Assembly: GCF_009711185.1 (NCBI RefSeq)
Contig: NZ_WMIF01000011.1
Location: 56,658-120,657, forward strand
DNA: 64,000 nt
Direction: 5' to 3'
Source: Paracoccus limosus
GTDB lineage: Bacteria > Pseudomonadota > Alphaproteobacteria > Rhodobacterales > Rhodobacteraceae
The notes beneath the pieces are model-generated. The model made no database searches. It worked only from the letters and a program-made list of their open reading frames with translations, and had not been told where the DNA came from. Every line of letters begins with the position of its first letter. Positions within the stretch are counted from its first letter, which is position 1. The position numbers and the translations under genes are program-made. Positions 17,583-27,896 of this stretch are shown one piece after another.

Positions 17583-18010
17583 GCCATGACCGCGCGCCGA
17601 TTGATCCTGAATCCGCCGACCGGCTGGCCAATCTGCATCTGCGCTGCTTTGGCAGCCACCCGCGCCCCTGGACCGCCGCCGAGATCGAGGATCTGTTGTC
17701 CAGCCCGCTGAATTTTCTGCTGAGCGGGCCGCAAGGGTTCCTGATCGGCCGCGCCATCGCCGACGAGGCCGAACTGCTGACCCTTGCAGTCGCACCCGAG
17801 GCCCGCCGCCAAGGCATCGCCAGCGAACTGATGGCGCAATTTTACGCAAGATCGCGCGAACGCGGCGCCGATCGCGCCTTTCTGGAAGTTGCTGCGGGCA
17901 ATGCTGCGGCGCAGGCGCTATATCTGGCCGAAGGCTGGGCCCAGACCGGCCTGCGCCGCAATTACTATGCACCGGGCGTCGATGCGATCCTGATGAGCCG
18001 GGCGCTCTAG
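17579..18010 (+). CDS. rimI: RimI-like GNAT N-acetyltransferase
   Basis: 143 aa with a GTG start overlapping the tsaB stop. GNAT motif A is clear: LLTLAVAPEARRQGIASELM, with the acetyl-CoA pyrophosphate loop R-R-Q-G-I-A. Motif B is AAQALYLAEGWAQTGLRRNYY, the typical RimI end (ALYxxxGFxxxGxRxxYY). RimI acetylates the N-terminus of ribosomal protein S18 in enterobacteria; here the target is inferred only. Position after tsaB supports the assignment over a generic GNAT protein. Confidence 0.87.
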   Translation: MSHDRAPIDPESADRLANLHLRCFGSHPRPWTAAEIEDLLSSPLNFLLSGPQGFLIGRAIADEAELLTLAVAPEARRQGIASELMAQFYARSRERGADRAFLEVAAGNAAAQALYLAEGWAQTGLRRNYYAPGVDAILMSRAL

Positions 18011-18014
18011 CCGG

Positions 18015-18045
18015 TTGACGGCCTTGGGCGCTTGCGCCCTAATCG
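18015..18045 (+). promoter_or_regulatory. Possible promoter with palindromic 19-bp spacer upstream of the BMP operon
   Basis: TTGACG (18015-18020) and TAATCG (18040-18045) are 19 bp apart, and the spacer contains the perfect palindrome GGGCGCTTGCGCCC (18026-18039). A dyad in a 19-bp spacer is the layout of MerR-type promoters, but the palindrome could equally be a weak terminator of rimI. No regulator gene is adjacent. Confidence 0.3.
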
Positions 18046-18091
18046 GGGAATTCCCGGGCTGAATCGCCCGCAATAGGTTGAGGTTCAACAA

Positions 18092-19077
18092 ATGTCCCTG
18101 ATGAAATCGCTGCTGGCCGGTGCCGCGCTGACCCTGATGCCGCTTGCTGCCTTTGCCGATCCGGCGCTGATCTTCGACCTGGGCGGAAAATTCGACAAAA
18201 GCTTCAATGAGGCCGCCTATCAAGGTGCCGAACGCTGGAAGGCGGAAACGGGCGGCAGCTACAAGGAACTGGAGATGCAGTCCGAGGCGATGCGCGAACA
18301 GGCGCTGCGCCGGCTGGCCGAAACCGGGGCCAACCCGATCGTCATGACCGGCTTTGCCTTTGGCGAGGTGCTGGACAAGGTGGCGCCGGACTATCCCGAC
18401 ACGAAATTCGTCATCATTGACACCAGCGTCGACAAGCCCAACGTACAATCGGTCGAATTCTCCGAGGAGCAGGGCTCGTATCTGGCGGGCGTGCTGGCGG
18501 CAGAGGCCTCGAAATCGGGCACCGTCGGCTTTGTCGGCGGCATGGACATCCCGCTGATCCATAAGTTCGAATGCGGCTATGCGCAGGGCTTCAAGGCGAC
18601 CAAGCCCGATGGCAAGCTGATCATCAACTATACCGGCACCACGCCCGCCGCCTGGAACGATCCGGTCAAGGGCGGGGAGCTGGTCAAGGCGCAGGTCTCG
18701 CAGGGGGCGGATGTGATCTATGCAGCGGCCGGCGCGACCGGCATCGGTGTGCTGCAGGCGGCAGCGGACGCCAAGATCCTGTCCATCGGCGTCGACAGCA
18801 ACCAGAACCACCTGCATCCGGGCCAGGTGCTGACCTCGATGGTCAAGGGTGTCGACAACTCGGTCTATGAGGCGTTCAAGGCCGGCGCGGACGTGAAACC
18901 GGGCCACAAGCTGATGGATCTGGCCTCGGGCGGGGTGTCGGTGGCGATGGACGACAACAACAAGCCGCTGATCACCCCCGAGATGGCCGACAGCGTCGCC
19001 AAGGCCGAAACCGGCATCAAGGACGGCGCGATCAAGGTGCATGACTACATGACGGACAATACCTGCCCGGTGAAGTG

Positions 19078-19078
<1 letters not shown>
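18092..19078 (+). CDS. BMP-family ABC transporter substrate-binding protein (nucleoside type)
   Basis: 328 aa with a signal peptide (MSLMKSLLAGAALTLMPLAA to FADP). The mature protein opens LIFDLGGKFDKSFNEAAYQG, the BMP/PnrA N-terminal strand, and continues with EEQGSYLAGVLAAE, GFVGGMDIPLIHKFECGYAQG and GADVIYAAAGATGIGVLQAA, all family blocks. Members bind purine nucleosides in the periplasm. There is no lipobox, so it is a soluble protein. First gene of a five-gene unit with an ATPase, two permeases and purine nucleoside phosphorylase, which strongly supports nucleoside uptake. Confidence 0.93.
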
Positions 19079-20685
<1,607 letters not shown>

Positions 20686-20692
20686 CAGGGCA

Positions 20693-20727
20693 GGTGCCTC
20701 CGGCGGGGATATTTGGGCACGAAAGAA
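20693..20727 (+). repeat. Palindromic intergenic repeat, copy 3 (half copy inside an operon)
   Basis: Only the right half is present: TGCCTCCGGCGGGG followed by the conserved tail GATATTTGGGCACGAAAGAA, ending at 20727. The left stem arm seen in copy 2 is missing, so no hairpin forms. It lies between the ABC ATPase stop (20685) and the permease start (20750), in the opposite orientation to gene-end copies. Its loss of the stem may be what permits an in-operon position. Confidence 0.75.
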
Positions 20728-20749
20728 ACGCAGGCGCGGGGAACGGCTG

Positions 20750-21841
20750 ATGGGCAGATTGCCAAGATGGGCGGATGTGATCCTGACGCCGCTGATTTCC
20801 GTGCTGCTGGCCTTTGCCATTTCAGCGCTGGTGATCCTTGCGATCGGGGAAAGCCCGGTCGAGGCCCTGAAGGTCATGGTCGAGGGCGCGCTGGGGTCGA
20901 GCTATGGCTGGGGCTTCACGCTGTATTATGCGACGAACTTCATCTTTACCGGGCTGGCGGTGATGGTCGCTTATCACGCCGGGCTCTTCAACATCGGCGG
21001 CGAGGGTCAGGCGGCCATGGGCGGGCTGGGCGCGACGCTGGTGATCCTGTCGCTGCCCTGGCCGCATTGGGCACTGGCCCTGCCTGCGGCGATGATCGGG
21101 GCGGCGGGCTTCGGCGCGCTTTGGGCGCTGATCCCGGCGTGGCTGCAGGCCCGGCGCGGCAGCCATGTCGTCATCACCACGATCATGTTCAACTTCATCG
21201 CGGCGGCGCTGCTGAACTATATGCTGGTCAATGTGCTGCGTCCGGTCGGCAGCATGGACCCCGCCTCGGCCAATTTCCCGGCGGCGACGCATCTGCCGAA
21301 GCTCTCGGAGATGGCGCTGGCCTTTGGCATCACCTGGGGCAAGAACACGCCGGCCAATATCACCCTGTTCATTGCGCTGGCCGCCTGTGTGCTGGTCTGG
21401 CTGCTGATCTGGCGCACGCGGCTGGGCTATGAGATCCGCGCCTTTGGCAAGTCCGAGCCGGCGGCGCTTTATGCCGGCATCTCGCCGGTCCGGATCACGG
21501 TGCTGGCCATGCTGATCTCGGGCGGGCTGGCCGGGCTGATGGCGGTCAACAACGTCATGGGCGAGGCCGAGCGGCTGGTGCTGAACTCGGTCGAGGGTGC
21601 GGGCTTTATCGGCATTGCCGTGGCGCTGATGGGGCGCAACCATCCGTTCGGCATTCTGCTTTCGGCGCTGCTTTTCGGGTTTCTCTATCAGGGCGGCGGC
21701 GAGCTGGCGCTGTGGACCACGATCCCGCGCGAGCTGATCGTGGTCATTCAGGCATTGGTGATCCTGTTCACCGGCGCGCTGGACAATATGGTGCGCCGGC
21801 CGCTGGAATGGGTTTTCGCACGTAGCGGCAAGAGGGACTGA
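20750..21841 (+). CDS. Nucleoside ABC transporter permease 1
   Basis: 363 aa from the ATG at 20750; 25 in-frame codons before it come from the intergenic repeat and are excluded. It has about eight to ten membrane segments and the BPD_transp_2 family pattern, with LFNIGGEGQAAMGGLGATLV near residue 80 and GLMAVNNVMGEAERLVLNSV, GAGFIGIAVALMGRNHPFGI near the end. It resembles YufP/NupB-type permeases that pair with BMP binding proteins. The next permease starts at the last base of this gene. Confidence 0.92.
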   Translation: MGRLPRWADVILTPLISVLLAFAISALVILAIGESPVEALKVMVEGALGSSYGWGFTLYYATNFIFTGLAVMVAYHAGLFNIGGEGQAAMGGLGATLVILSLPWPHWALALPAAMIGAAGFGALWALIPAWLQARRGSHVVITTIMFNFIAAALLNYMLVNVLRPVGSMDPASANFPAATHLPKLSEMALAFGITWGKNTPANITLFIALAACVLVWLLIWRTRLGYEIRAFGKSEPAALYAGISPVRITVLAMLISGGLAGLMAVNNVMGEAERLVLNSVEGAGFIGIAVALMGRNHPFGILLSALLFGFLYQGGGELALWTTIPRELIVVIQALVILFTGALDNMVRRPLEWVFARSGKRD

Positions 21842-22806
21842 TGGATTTCGCGACGGTCATCCAGATTCTCGATTCCGCGCTGCGGCTGATGGTGCCCCTG
21901 CTGCTGGCCTGTCTGGCCGGGCTTTATTCCGAACGCGCCGGCGTCTTTGACATCGGGCTGGAGGGCAAGATGCTGATGGCGGCGTTCTGCGCGGCCTCGG
22001 TCGCCTATGCCACCGGCAACGCATGGCTGGGGCTTTTGGCGGGCATCGCCGGGGCGGTGGCGCTGGCGGTGGTGCATGGGCTGGCATCGATCACCTTTCG
22101 CGGCAATCAGCTGATCTCGGGGGTGGCGATCAACTTTCTGGCGTCGGGGCTGACCGTGCTGCTGGGGCAGAAGATCTTTGGCCTTGGCGGGCGCACCCCG
22201 TCGCTGGAGGGGGCGGCCCGCTTTACCGAGATCACCCTGCCCTTTGCCGATGCCCTGCGCGGGGTGCCGGTGCTGGGACGCATCTATGCCGATCTGATCT
22301 CGGGGCATTCGGTGCTGGTCTATCTGGCACTGGCGACGGTGCCGCTGACATGGTGGGTGCTCTATCGCACCCGCTTTGGCCTGCGGCTGCGGGCAGTGGG
22401 GGAAAATCCGGCCTCGGTCGATACGGCCGGTGTCTCGGTCACGCGGCTGCGCTACGCGGCGGTGCTGATCTGCGGCCTGCTTTGCGGCATCGCGGGCACT
22501 TATCTGGCCACCGCGATCTCGGCAGGCTTCGTCAAGGAAATGACCGCCGGGCGCGGCTTCATCGCGCTTGCGGCGCTGATCTTTGCCAAATGGCGGCCCT
22601 GGGGGGCGCTGGGGGCCTGTTTACTGTTCGGGCTGCTCGAGGCGATTGCCAACCGTTTCCCGAATCTGGATCTGGGCTTTGTCACCGTGCCCTCGATGTT
22701 CATGAACGCGCTGCCCTATATCCTGACCGTCATCATTCTGGCCGGTTTCGTCGGCCGTGCCATCCCGCCGCGCGCGGGCGGAGAGCCCTATGTCAAGGAA
22801 CGCTGA
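21841..22806 (+). CDS. Nucleoside ABC transporter permease 2
   Basis: 321 aa, polytopic, BPD_transp_2 family (YufQ/NupC type). It contains LYSERAGVFDIGLEGKMLMA near residue 27, the counterpart of the LFNIGGEGQ block in permease 1, and FVKEMTAGRGFIALAALIF near residue 230. It forms the channel with permease 1. The TGATG overlap with the preceding gene and the overlap with the phosphorylase gene show one transcription unit. Confidence 0.92.
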   Translation: MDFATVIQILDSALRLMVPLLLACLAGLYSERAGVFDIGLEGKMLMAAFCAASVAYATGNAWLGLLAGIAGAVALAVVHGLASITFRGNQLISGVAINFLASGLTVLLGQKIFGLGGRTPSLEGAARFTEITLPFADALRGVPVLGRIYADLISGHSVLVYLALATVPLTWWVLYRTRFGLRLRAVGENPASVDTAGVSVTRLRYAAVLICGLLCGIAGTYLATAISAGFVKEMTAGRGFIALAALIFAKWRPWGALGACLLFGLLEAIANRFPNLDLGFVTVPSMFMNALPYILTVIILAGFVGRAIPPRAGGEPYVKER

Positions 22807-23602
22807 ACTGGCCGATCTGATCCGGGCGCGGGCCGGGGCCGAGGCGCCGGAATTCGCGCTGATCCTTGGCTCGGGGCTGGGGCACCTGGCAGCAGCGGTC
22901 GAGGGCGTGGCGATCCCCTATTCCGAGCTGCCGGGCTTTCCGCATGCGGGGGTTTCGGGGCATGTGCCGCAGCTGGTGATCGGTCAGTTGGAGGCGCGGC
23001 GGGTGGCCGTGCTGGGCGGGCGGGCGCATTACTATGAATCGGGCCGCGCCGATGCCATGCGCCCGGCGCTGGAGGTGTTGCAGGCGCTGGGGTGCCACCG
23101 GCTGATCCTGACCAATGCGGCGGGCAGCCTGCGCCCCGAGATGCCGCCCGGATCGCTGATGCTGCTGTCGGATCATATCAATTTCGCGGGCACCAATCCC
23201 CTGATCGGCGAGCCTACGGATGCGCGCTTCGTGCCGATGACCGCCGCGCATGATCCCATGATTCGGGCGGGTCTGCGCGCTGCCGCCAAGGCCGAAGGCG
23301 TCGATCTGCCCGAGGGGGTCTATTGCTGGTTCTCGGGCCCAAGCTTCGAGACCCCGGCTGAGATCCGCGCCGCCCGCGTTCTGGGCGCCGATGCGGTGGG
23401 CATGTCCACCGTGCCCGAGGTGATTCTGGCGCGGTTTCTGGGCCTCGACTGCGCGGCGATCTCGGTCATCACCAATATGGGTGCGGGGCTGTCGAACGAA
23501 TCGATCAGCCATGAGCATACCAAGGCCATGGCGCCCTTGGGCGCGGCCAAGCTGGAAAGGGTGCTAAGGCGCTTTCTGCGCGATCGCCGCCTCGACGGCT
23601 GA
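22790..23602 (+). CDS. Purine nucleoside phosphorylase
   Basis: 270 aa. The ATG at 22790 lies inside the end of permease 2 and has GGAG upstream. Family blocks: LILGSGLGHLAAAVEG, HAGVSGHVPQLVIGQL, ALEVLQALGCHRLILTNAAG, SDHINFAGTNPLIG, and the base-binding YCWFSGPSFETPAEIR, with GADAVGMSTVPEVILA. This is the trimeric PNP type. It splits imported purine nucleosides into base and ribose-1-phosphate in the cytoplasm, completing the uptake-and-use operon. The 3' end overlaps the convergent mnmH by 39 bp. Confidence 0.93.
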   Translation: MSRNAELADLIRARAGAEAPEFALILGSGLGHLAAAVEGVAIPYSELPGFPHAGVSGHVPQLVIGQLEARRVAVLGGRAHYYESGRADAMRPALEVLQALGCHRLILTNAAGSLRPEMPPGSLMLLSDHINFAGTNPLIGEPTDARFVPMTAAHDPMIRAGLRAAAKAEGVDLPEGVYCWFSGPSFETPAEIRAARVLGADAVGMSTVPEVILARFLGLDCAAISVITNMGAGLSNESISHEHTKAMAPLGAAKLERVLRRFLRDRRLDG

Positions 23603-24613
23603 GGCAGCGGCCTCCAGATCGGACAGGCTGGGCAGGGTGACCACCGCCGCCCGGCCATCGTCATGGCGGGCGCGGTGCCTCTCATAGCGCGGGTCGTAAT
23701 GGTCGCGCAGCAGCGTCAGCGACAGGGTCGGCCAGTCGCGCGCCAAGGCAAGGCGCTGCCATTCGGCGATACGCTCGGCCGGGTGCAGCGGGCGCAGGCT
23801 GTCGATGATCGCGGCCAGCGCCTGCGGATCGTCACCGGCATCGGCATAGGCGCTGGCGGTATGGGCGGCGCGGGCCTTGGCGGGCACGTCCAGCCGGATG
23901 CGCGGCGCGGCGATCATCGCATGCCACAAGCCTTGCGGCAGGTTCAGCGCGCCGATGCGGGTGCTTTCGGCCTCGACCAGCAGCGGCCGGGTCGGGTCCA
24001 GCGTCTCAAGCGCCATGGCCAGACGGCTTTCGAACAGCTTCTGACTGGGCTGGCCACCGGGCATGGCCCCGAACAGGCTGCCACGATGGTTGGCCAGCGC
24101 TTCAAGGTCGATGACCTGATGGCCGCGCGCCGCCAGCCGGGTCAGGATCAGGGTCTTGGCGCTGCCGGTATTGCCGTCCAGCACCACCACGGGCGCGCGG
24201 GGCGGGGCCGCCAGCCGCTGGACGACCAAGGCGCGCCACGCCTTGTAGCCGCCCTCGATCCGCCCGACGCGCCAGCCGATCTGGGCAAGGATGGTCGCAA
24301 ACGCCCCCGAGCGCTGGCCGCCACGCCAGCAATAGACCAAGGGCCGCCAGCCGCCGCCAAAGCCCGCAAGCGGCCCGGCGATATGGCGCGCGACATTGGC
24401 CGCGACCATGGCGCCGCCCAGCTTGCGCGCATCGAACGGAGAGACCCGCTTGTAGATGGTGCCGACCTGCGCGCGTTCGTCATCCGACAGCACCGGCAGG
24501 TTGATCGCGCCGGGCAGGTGATCCTGAGCATATTCCAGGGGTGCGCGGGCGTCGATGATGGTGTCGAACCCGGCAAGCGCCGGATCCGACAGCGATGTCA
24601 GACGGATGTCCAA
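23564..24613 (-). CDS. mnmH: tRNA 2-selenouridine synthase
   Basis: 349 aa with a TTG start at 24613 immediately after the L,D-transpeptidase stop. The rhodanese domain (about 1-125) holds the catalytic cysteine in VYCWRGGQRSGAF and the opening DARAPLEYAQDHLPGAINLP. The second domain has a P-loop GNTGSAKT (about 147-154) and DLEALANHRGSLFG. MnmH exchanges sulfur for selenium at the wobble uridine of certain tRNAs, using selenophosphate. SelD is not in the window. Length agrees with the family (about 350-370). Confidence 0.92.
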   Translation of the reverse strand: MDIRLTSLSDPALAGFDTIIDARAPLEYAQDHLPGAINLPVLSDDERAQVGTIYKRVSPFDARKLGGAMVAANVARHIAGPLAGFGGGWRPLVYCWRGGQRSGAFATILAQIGWRVGRIEGGYKAWRALVVQRLAAPPRAPVVVLDGNTGSAKTLILTRLAARGHQVIDLEALANHRGSLFGAMPGGQPSQKLFESRLAMALETLDPTRPLLVEAESTRIGALNLPQGLWHAMIAAPRIRLDVPAKARAAHTASAYADAGDDPQALAAIIDSLRPLHPAERIAEWQRLALARDWPTLSLTLLRDHYDPRYERHRARHDDGRAAVVTLPSLSDLEAAASAVEAAIAQKAP

Positions 24614-25192
24614 TCAGTAGACGTAGACGGGCGTGCCGACCGGCACCTGCTCATAAAGATCCATCACCGCCTCGTTGCGCATGCGCAGGCAGCCGTTCGA
24701 GACGGCGCGGCCGATCGAATTCGGCTCGGTCGTGCCATGGATGCGGATCGAGGTGTCATTGCCCTTGGCGTCGTAAAGATACAGCGCGCGCGCGCCCAGC
24801 GGATTGGTCGGGCCGCCCGGCATGCCATCGGCCCATTTGCCGTATTGCGCGGGCTTGCGCTTGATCATCGCGGGCGTGGGTTTCCAGCTGGGCCATTCGG
24901 TCTTGCGGCCGACGGTGGCCCGGCCCTTCCAGACCAGTTCGTCCTTGCCCACGGCGACGCCGTAGCGGATGGCGCGGCCCGGCGCGATGACGTGATACAG
25001 GAAGAAATCCTTGGAGACCACGACGATGCTGCCAACCTCGAAATCCGGGCGGATCGCCACCTCGGTCGGGACATAGGGGTCGCGTTTGGGTTCGGCCTTG
25101 GCGGCCACGGGCTGCGCCTTGGGCTGCGCCAGCACCAGGGTCGGTGCGGCGATCAGCGAGGCGGACAGCATCAGCATCTGACGGCGGTTCAT
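24614..25192 (-). CDS. L,D-transpeptidase, YkuD family
   Basis: 192 aa from the ATG at 25192, where a twin-arginine-like signal begins (MNRRQMLMLSASLIAAPTLV). The YkuD domain is complete: IRIHGTTEPNSIGRAVSNGC, the HxxT...SxGCxR(L/M) motif with the catalytic cysteine. PTNPLGARALYLYD precedes it as usual. It forms 3-3 peptidoglycan crosslinks or attaches protein to the wall in the periplasm. A longer in-frame start at 25252 would bury the signal sequence and is unlikely. Confidence 0.92.
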   Translation of the reverse strand: MNRRQMLMLSASLIAAPTLVLAQPKAQPVAAKAEPKRDPYVPTEVAIRPDFEVGSIVVVSKDFFLYHVIAPGRAIRYGVAVGKDELVWKGRATVGRKTEWPSWKPTPAMIKRKPAQYGKWADGMPGGPTNPLGARALYLYDAKGNDTSIRIHGTTEPNSIGRAVSNGCLRMRNEAVMDLYEQVPVGTPVYVY

Positions 25193-25495
25193 CAATACGG
25201 TCCTGAATTCGATCACTCTTGTCCAAGGCGGTAACGTCTTGCTCGCGGGCAATCAACTCAAAGCGCCATGACGCCCTGCATTGGCCGGGCAAACGTGCCC
25301 GCTTTGCATCGCGGGGCGGCAGGCAGCAGTGCCGGGGCGGCAGGCAACGCGGGCGGATTTCCGGGCAGGGTTGCAATGGCGCGGCACCCGCGGACCGGGC
25401 GGTTCCCATTCCGGTGCGATTTCTGCTAGGCTGGCCGCAGCGGCGCGGGCAGCGGGCCCGGCCATGTAACCTTAGGCAAGATCGTATCGATTCGC
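25193..25495. other. Intergenic stretch with a direct repeat, no gene seen
   Basis: 303 bp between two divergent genes. It contains the 14-bp direct repeat CGGGGCGGCAGGCA at 25312-25325 and 25333-25346 (21-bp period). No credible ORF, tRNA or clear promoter was found; it should hold the start signals for both neighbours. Confidence 0.5.
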
Positions 25496-26161
25496 ATGTT
25501 CCTGCGCGCTTTTTCTGTGGCTTTTGCCCTGATGCTGACTTTGCCTGCCCCCAATCCGGCGCAGGCGCGGCAGATCCGTTTGCTGGCCTTTGGCGACAGC
25601 CTGACCGAAGGATATGGGCTGAAGCCCAGCGAGGGGCTGGTGCCGCGCCTGCAATCATGGCTGCGCGATCGTGGCCATGACGTGGTGGTGCTGAACGGCG
25701 GGTTGTCGGGCGACACCACCGCCGGCGGACGCGTGCGCATCGGCTATTCGATGGCGCGCCACCACCCCGATGCGGTGATGGTCGAGCTGGGCGGCAATGA
25801 CATGATCGCCGGGCTGGGCGTCAGGGCGGCCGAGGGCAACCTCGGCTCGATCCTGTCGCAGGCCGGGCAAAAGGACATGCCGCTGTTGCTGGTCGGCATC
25901 GCCAACCCGCGCGCTGGTGCCGTTGAGCAGGCCGAATGGGCGGCGATCTGGCCGCGTCTGGCGCAGCGCCACGGCACCCTGCTCTATCCCGACCTTTATG
26001 CGCCGCTGGTGGCGCAGCCCCGGACGCGCTGGTCGGAGCTGCTGCAGGGCGATGGCGTGCATGCCTCGGCCGCCGGCGTCGATCTGATCGTGGGAGCTTT
26101 GGGGCCCGAGGTCGAGGCATTGCTGGCCAAGGTCAGCCTGCCCGACGCCGACGGCAGCTGA
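25496..26161 (+). CDS. Exported GDSL-type esterase (TesA/arylesterase)
   Basis: 221 aa with a signal peptide (about 1-24, FLRAFSVAFALMLTLPAP to AQAR). SGNH blocks: LLAFGDSLTEGYGL (catalytic Ser), NGGLSGDTTAGG (Gly), MVELGGNDMIAG (Asn) and DGVHASAAGVD (Asp-x-x-His). It is the TesA-like periplasmic lysophospholipase/arylesterase. In many proteobacteria this gene is divergent from the ybbA ABC genes; here its neighbours are unrelated. No obvious Shine-Dalgarno precedes the ATG. Confidence 0.9.
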   Translation: MFLRAFSVAFALMLTLPAPNPAQARQIRLLAFGDSLTEGYGLKPSEGLVPRLQSWLRDRGHDVVVLNGGLSGDTTAGGRVRIGYSMARHHPDAVMVELGGNDMIAGLGVRAAEGNLGSILSQAGQKDMPLLLVGIANPRAGAVEQAEWAAIWPRLAQRHGTLLYPDLYAPLVAQPRTRWSELLQGDGVHASAAGVDLIVGALGPEVEALLAKVSLPDADGS

Positions 26162-26204
26162 GGCGGCGGACCGCAGGTCGGGTTCGCCGGACCGGAATGC
26201 GAAA

Positions 26205-26228
26205 CGCCCCGCCGTTACCGGCAGGGCG
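26205..26228 (-). terminator. Probable terminator of rpmB
   Basis: The stem CGCCCTGCCG / CGGCGGGGCG (read leftward, one mismatch, 4-base loop) is followed by GTTTCG. It lies between the convergent 3' ends of the esterase and rpmB. The T-run is weak. Confidence 0.5.
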
Positions 26229-26284
26229 CGATCAGGATCGGCGTGGGCTGCGAATCGTCCAGCCCGCCGCTATCCTTGGGCGAA

Positions 26285-26560
26285 TCAGGCTTTGGCCAGT
26301 TCGCGCTTGATCTTCAGGGCGCGGTCCGACAGCTCGGTGTCGCTGGCTTTCGCCAAAAAGGCGTCCAGACCACCACGGTGGTCGACCGAGCGCAGCGCGG
26401 CGGCCGAGATGCGCAGCTGGTAGCTACGGCCCAGTTTGTCCGAGATCAGCGAGACCTCGTTCAGGTTCGGCAGGAACCGGCGGCGGGTCTTGTTGTTGGC
26501 GTGGGACACGTTGTTGCCGCTCATCGGGCCCTTGCCGGTCAGTTCGCAAACGCGCGACAT
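26285..26560 (-). CDS. rpmB: 50S ribosomal protein L28
   Basis: 91 aa. [20 protein letters not shown] is the standard alphaproteobacterial L28 start and [15 protein letters not shown] follows. L28 is part of the large ribosomal subunit. GAAGGAAC precedes the ATG. It stands as a single gene with its own promoter-like sequence upstream and a hairpin downstream. Confidence 0.98.
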   Translation of the reverse strand: MSRVCELTGKGPMSGNNVSHANNKTRRRFLPNLNEVSLISDKLGRSYQLRISAAALRSVDHRGGLDAFLAKASDTELSDRALKIKRELAKA

Positions 26561-26643
26561 GATCTTGTTCCTTCGATTCGTTGAGCGGTTGCCCGCAATA
26601 TGAAAGGGCGCCGCGAGGCAGCGCCCGGAATTAGGTCTGCGGG

Positions 26644-26672
26644 GAAATACGCGCAGATGGCGCAGAGGTCAA
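26644..26672 (-). promoter_or_regulatory. Candidate sigma70 promoter of rpmB
   Basis: Read leftward, TTGACC (26672-26667), a 17-bp spacer and TATTTC (26649-26644). The spacing and the -35 box are good; the -10 box is moderate. It is the best match in the region upstream of rpmB. Confidence 0.45.
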
Positions 26673-26790
26673 GCCTTTTCGCCGGGGTTTGTGCCCCGAT
26701 GCCCGGCGAAACCCCAAGGCTTGCAGGGATTGCGGCATGGCGCCGCGCCTGTCCAGCCCCAATGACGCCCTCCGTGACGGCGAATCGCGG

Positions 26791-27750
26791 TCAGGCCAGC
26801 CAGTCCAGCATGGCCTGCGCGGCGCTGTCGGGATCAGCTTCGCCCCGCGCCACGGCTTCGCCCGTCTCGCGCAGGCGGGCGCGGACCTGCGGCTGTTCCA
26901 GCCGCGCCAACAGACCGGCGCGCAGCTCGGACAGGAACCAATGCCGGGCCTGTTCGGAGCGGCGGGCCTCGAAATGCCCCCCGTTCCGGCGCCAATCGGC
27001 CAGTGCCGTCATCTCGGCCCAGGCGAGATCCAGCCCCTCACCCGAATAGGCCGAGACCGGCAGCGCCTTGGGGAAGCCCTCGGGGTCATGGGGCCGCTTG
27101 CGCAAGAGCCGCAACGCACCCGCGTAATCGGCCACCGTGCGCAGGGCCGTGTCGCGCAGCGCGCCATCAGCCTTGTTGACAAGGATCAGGTCGGCGATCT
27201 CCATGATGCCGCGCTTGACGCCTTGCAGCTCATCGCCACCGGCGGGGGCCAGGAGCAGGATGAACAGGTCCGACATCTCGGCCACCAGCGTTTCGGACTG
27301 GCCCACGCCCACCGTCTCGATCAGCACGACGTCGAAACCCGCCGCCTCGCAAAGCCGCACGGTTTCGCGCGAGCGGCGCGCGACGCCGCCCAGCTCCGCG
27401 CGCGAGGGCGAGGGGCGGATGAAGGCATTGGGATCGCGGCTGAGAAGTTCCATCCGGGTCTTGTCGCCAAGGATCGAGCCGCCCGAACGCGCCGAGCTGG
27501 GATCGACCGCGAGCACCGCGACGCGCAGGCCCTGAGCGGTCAGCATCTTGCCGAAGGCCTCGATGAAGGTGGATTTGCCGACGCCCGGCGTGCCCGAAAG
27601 CCCGATGCGCAGCGCCTGCCGCGACGGCAGTTCCGCCAGCAGCGCCAAGGCCCGGGTGCGGTGATCGGCGCGGGTGCTTTCGACCAGCGTGATGGCGCGT
27701 GACAAGGCACGGCGGTCGCCCCGGATCAAGGGATCGGTCAGTTCATCCAT
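26791..27750 (-). CDS. meaB: MeaB/ArgK-type G-protein chaperone of methylmalonyl-CoA mutase
   Basis: 319 aa from the ATG at 27750; in-frame codons further upstream fall in an intergenic repeat and are excluded. GTPase motifs are complete: Walker A GLSGTPGVGKSTF, AVDPSSARSGGSILGDKTRM, IETVGVGQSE and NKAD. MeaB guards and reloads adenosylcobalamin-dependent mutases in the propionyl-CoA/ethylmalonyl-CoA pathways. The mutase genes are not in the window. Length matches the family (about 320-330). Confidence 0.93.
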   Translation of the reverse strand: MDELTDPLIRGDRRALSRAITLVESTRADHRTRALALLAELPSRQALRIGLSGTPGVGKSTFIEAFGKMLTAQGLRVAVLAVDPSSARSGGSILGDKTRMELLSRDPNAFIRPSPSRAELGGVARRSRETVRLCEAAGFDVVLIETVGVGQSETLVAEMSDLFILLLAPAGGDELQGVKRGIMEIADLILVNKADGALRDTALRTVADYAGALRLLRKRPHDPEGFPKALPVSAYSGEGLDLAWAEMTALADWRRNGGHFEARRSEQARHWFLSELRAGLLARLEQPQVRARLRETGEAVARGEADPDSAAQAMLDWLA

Positions 27751-27794
27751 CTCTTGCGCTCCCGATCTTATGCGGTTCCCGGCCTGCGTTTCAT

Positions 27795-27844
27795 GTGGGG
27801 GCTGACTGCCCCCACGCCCCCGTGGATATTTGTCCACGAAAGAA
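27795..27844 (+). repeat. Palindromic intergenic repeat, copy 4
   Basis: Hairpin GTGGGGGC / GCCCCCAC (27795-27802 and 27808-27815), then GCCCC and the tail CGTGGATATTTGTCCACG followed by AAAGAA. In this copy the tail itself is palindromic (CGTGG / CCACG). It lies between the divergent meaB and thioredoxin genes, so it does not follow a gene end, unlike copies 1, 2, 5 and 6. Confidence 0.8.
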
Positions 27845-27896
27845 CTGTAAACGCCGCGCTTGCGCCATTGCCGGGGCGGGCATAGGGTCCGGCGCC

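Noticed and set aside
27751..27837. 29-codon N-terminal extension of meaB
   Set aside because: These codons lie in intergenic repeat copy 4; family proteins start near MDELTDPLIRGD.
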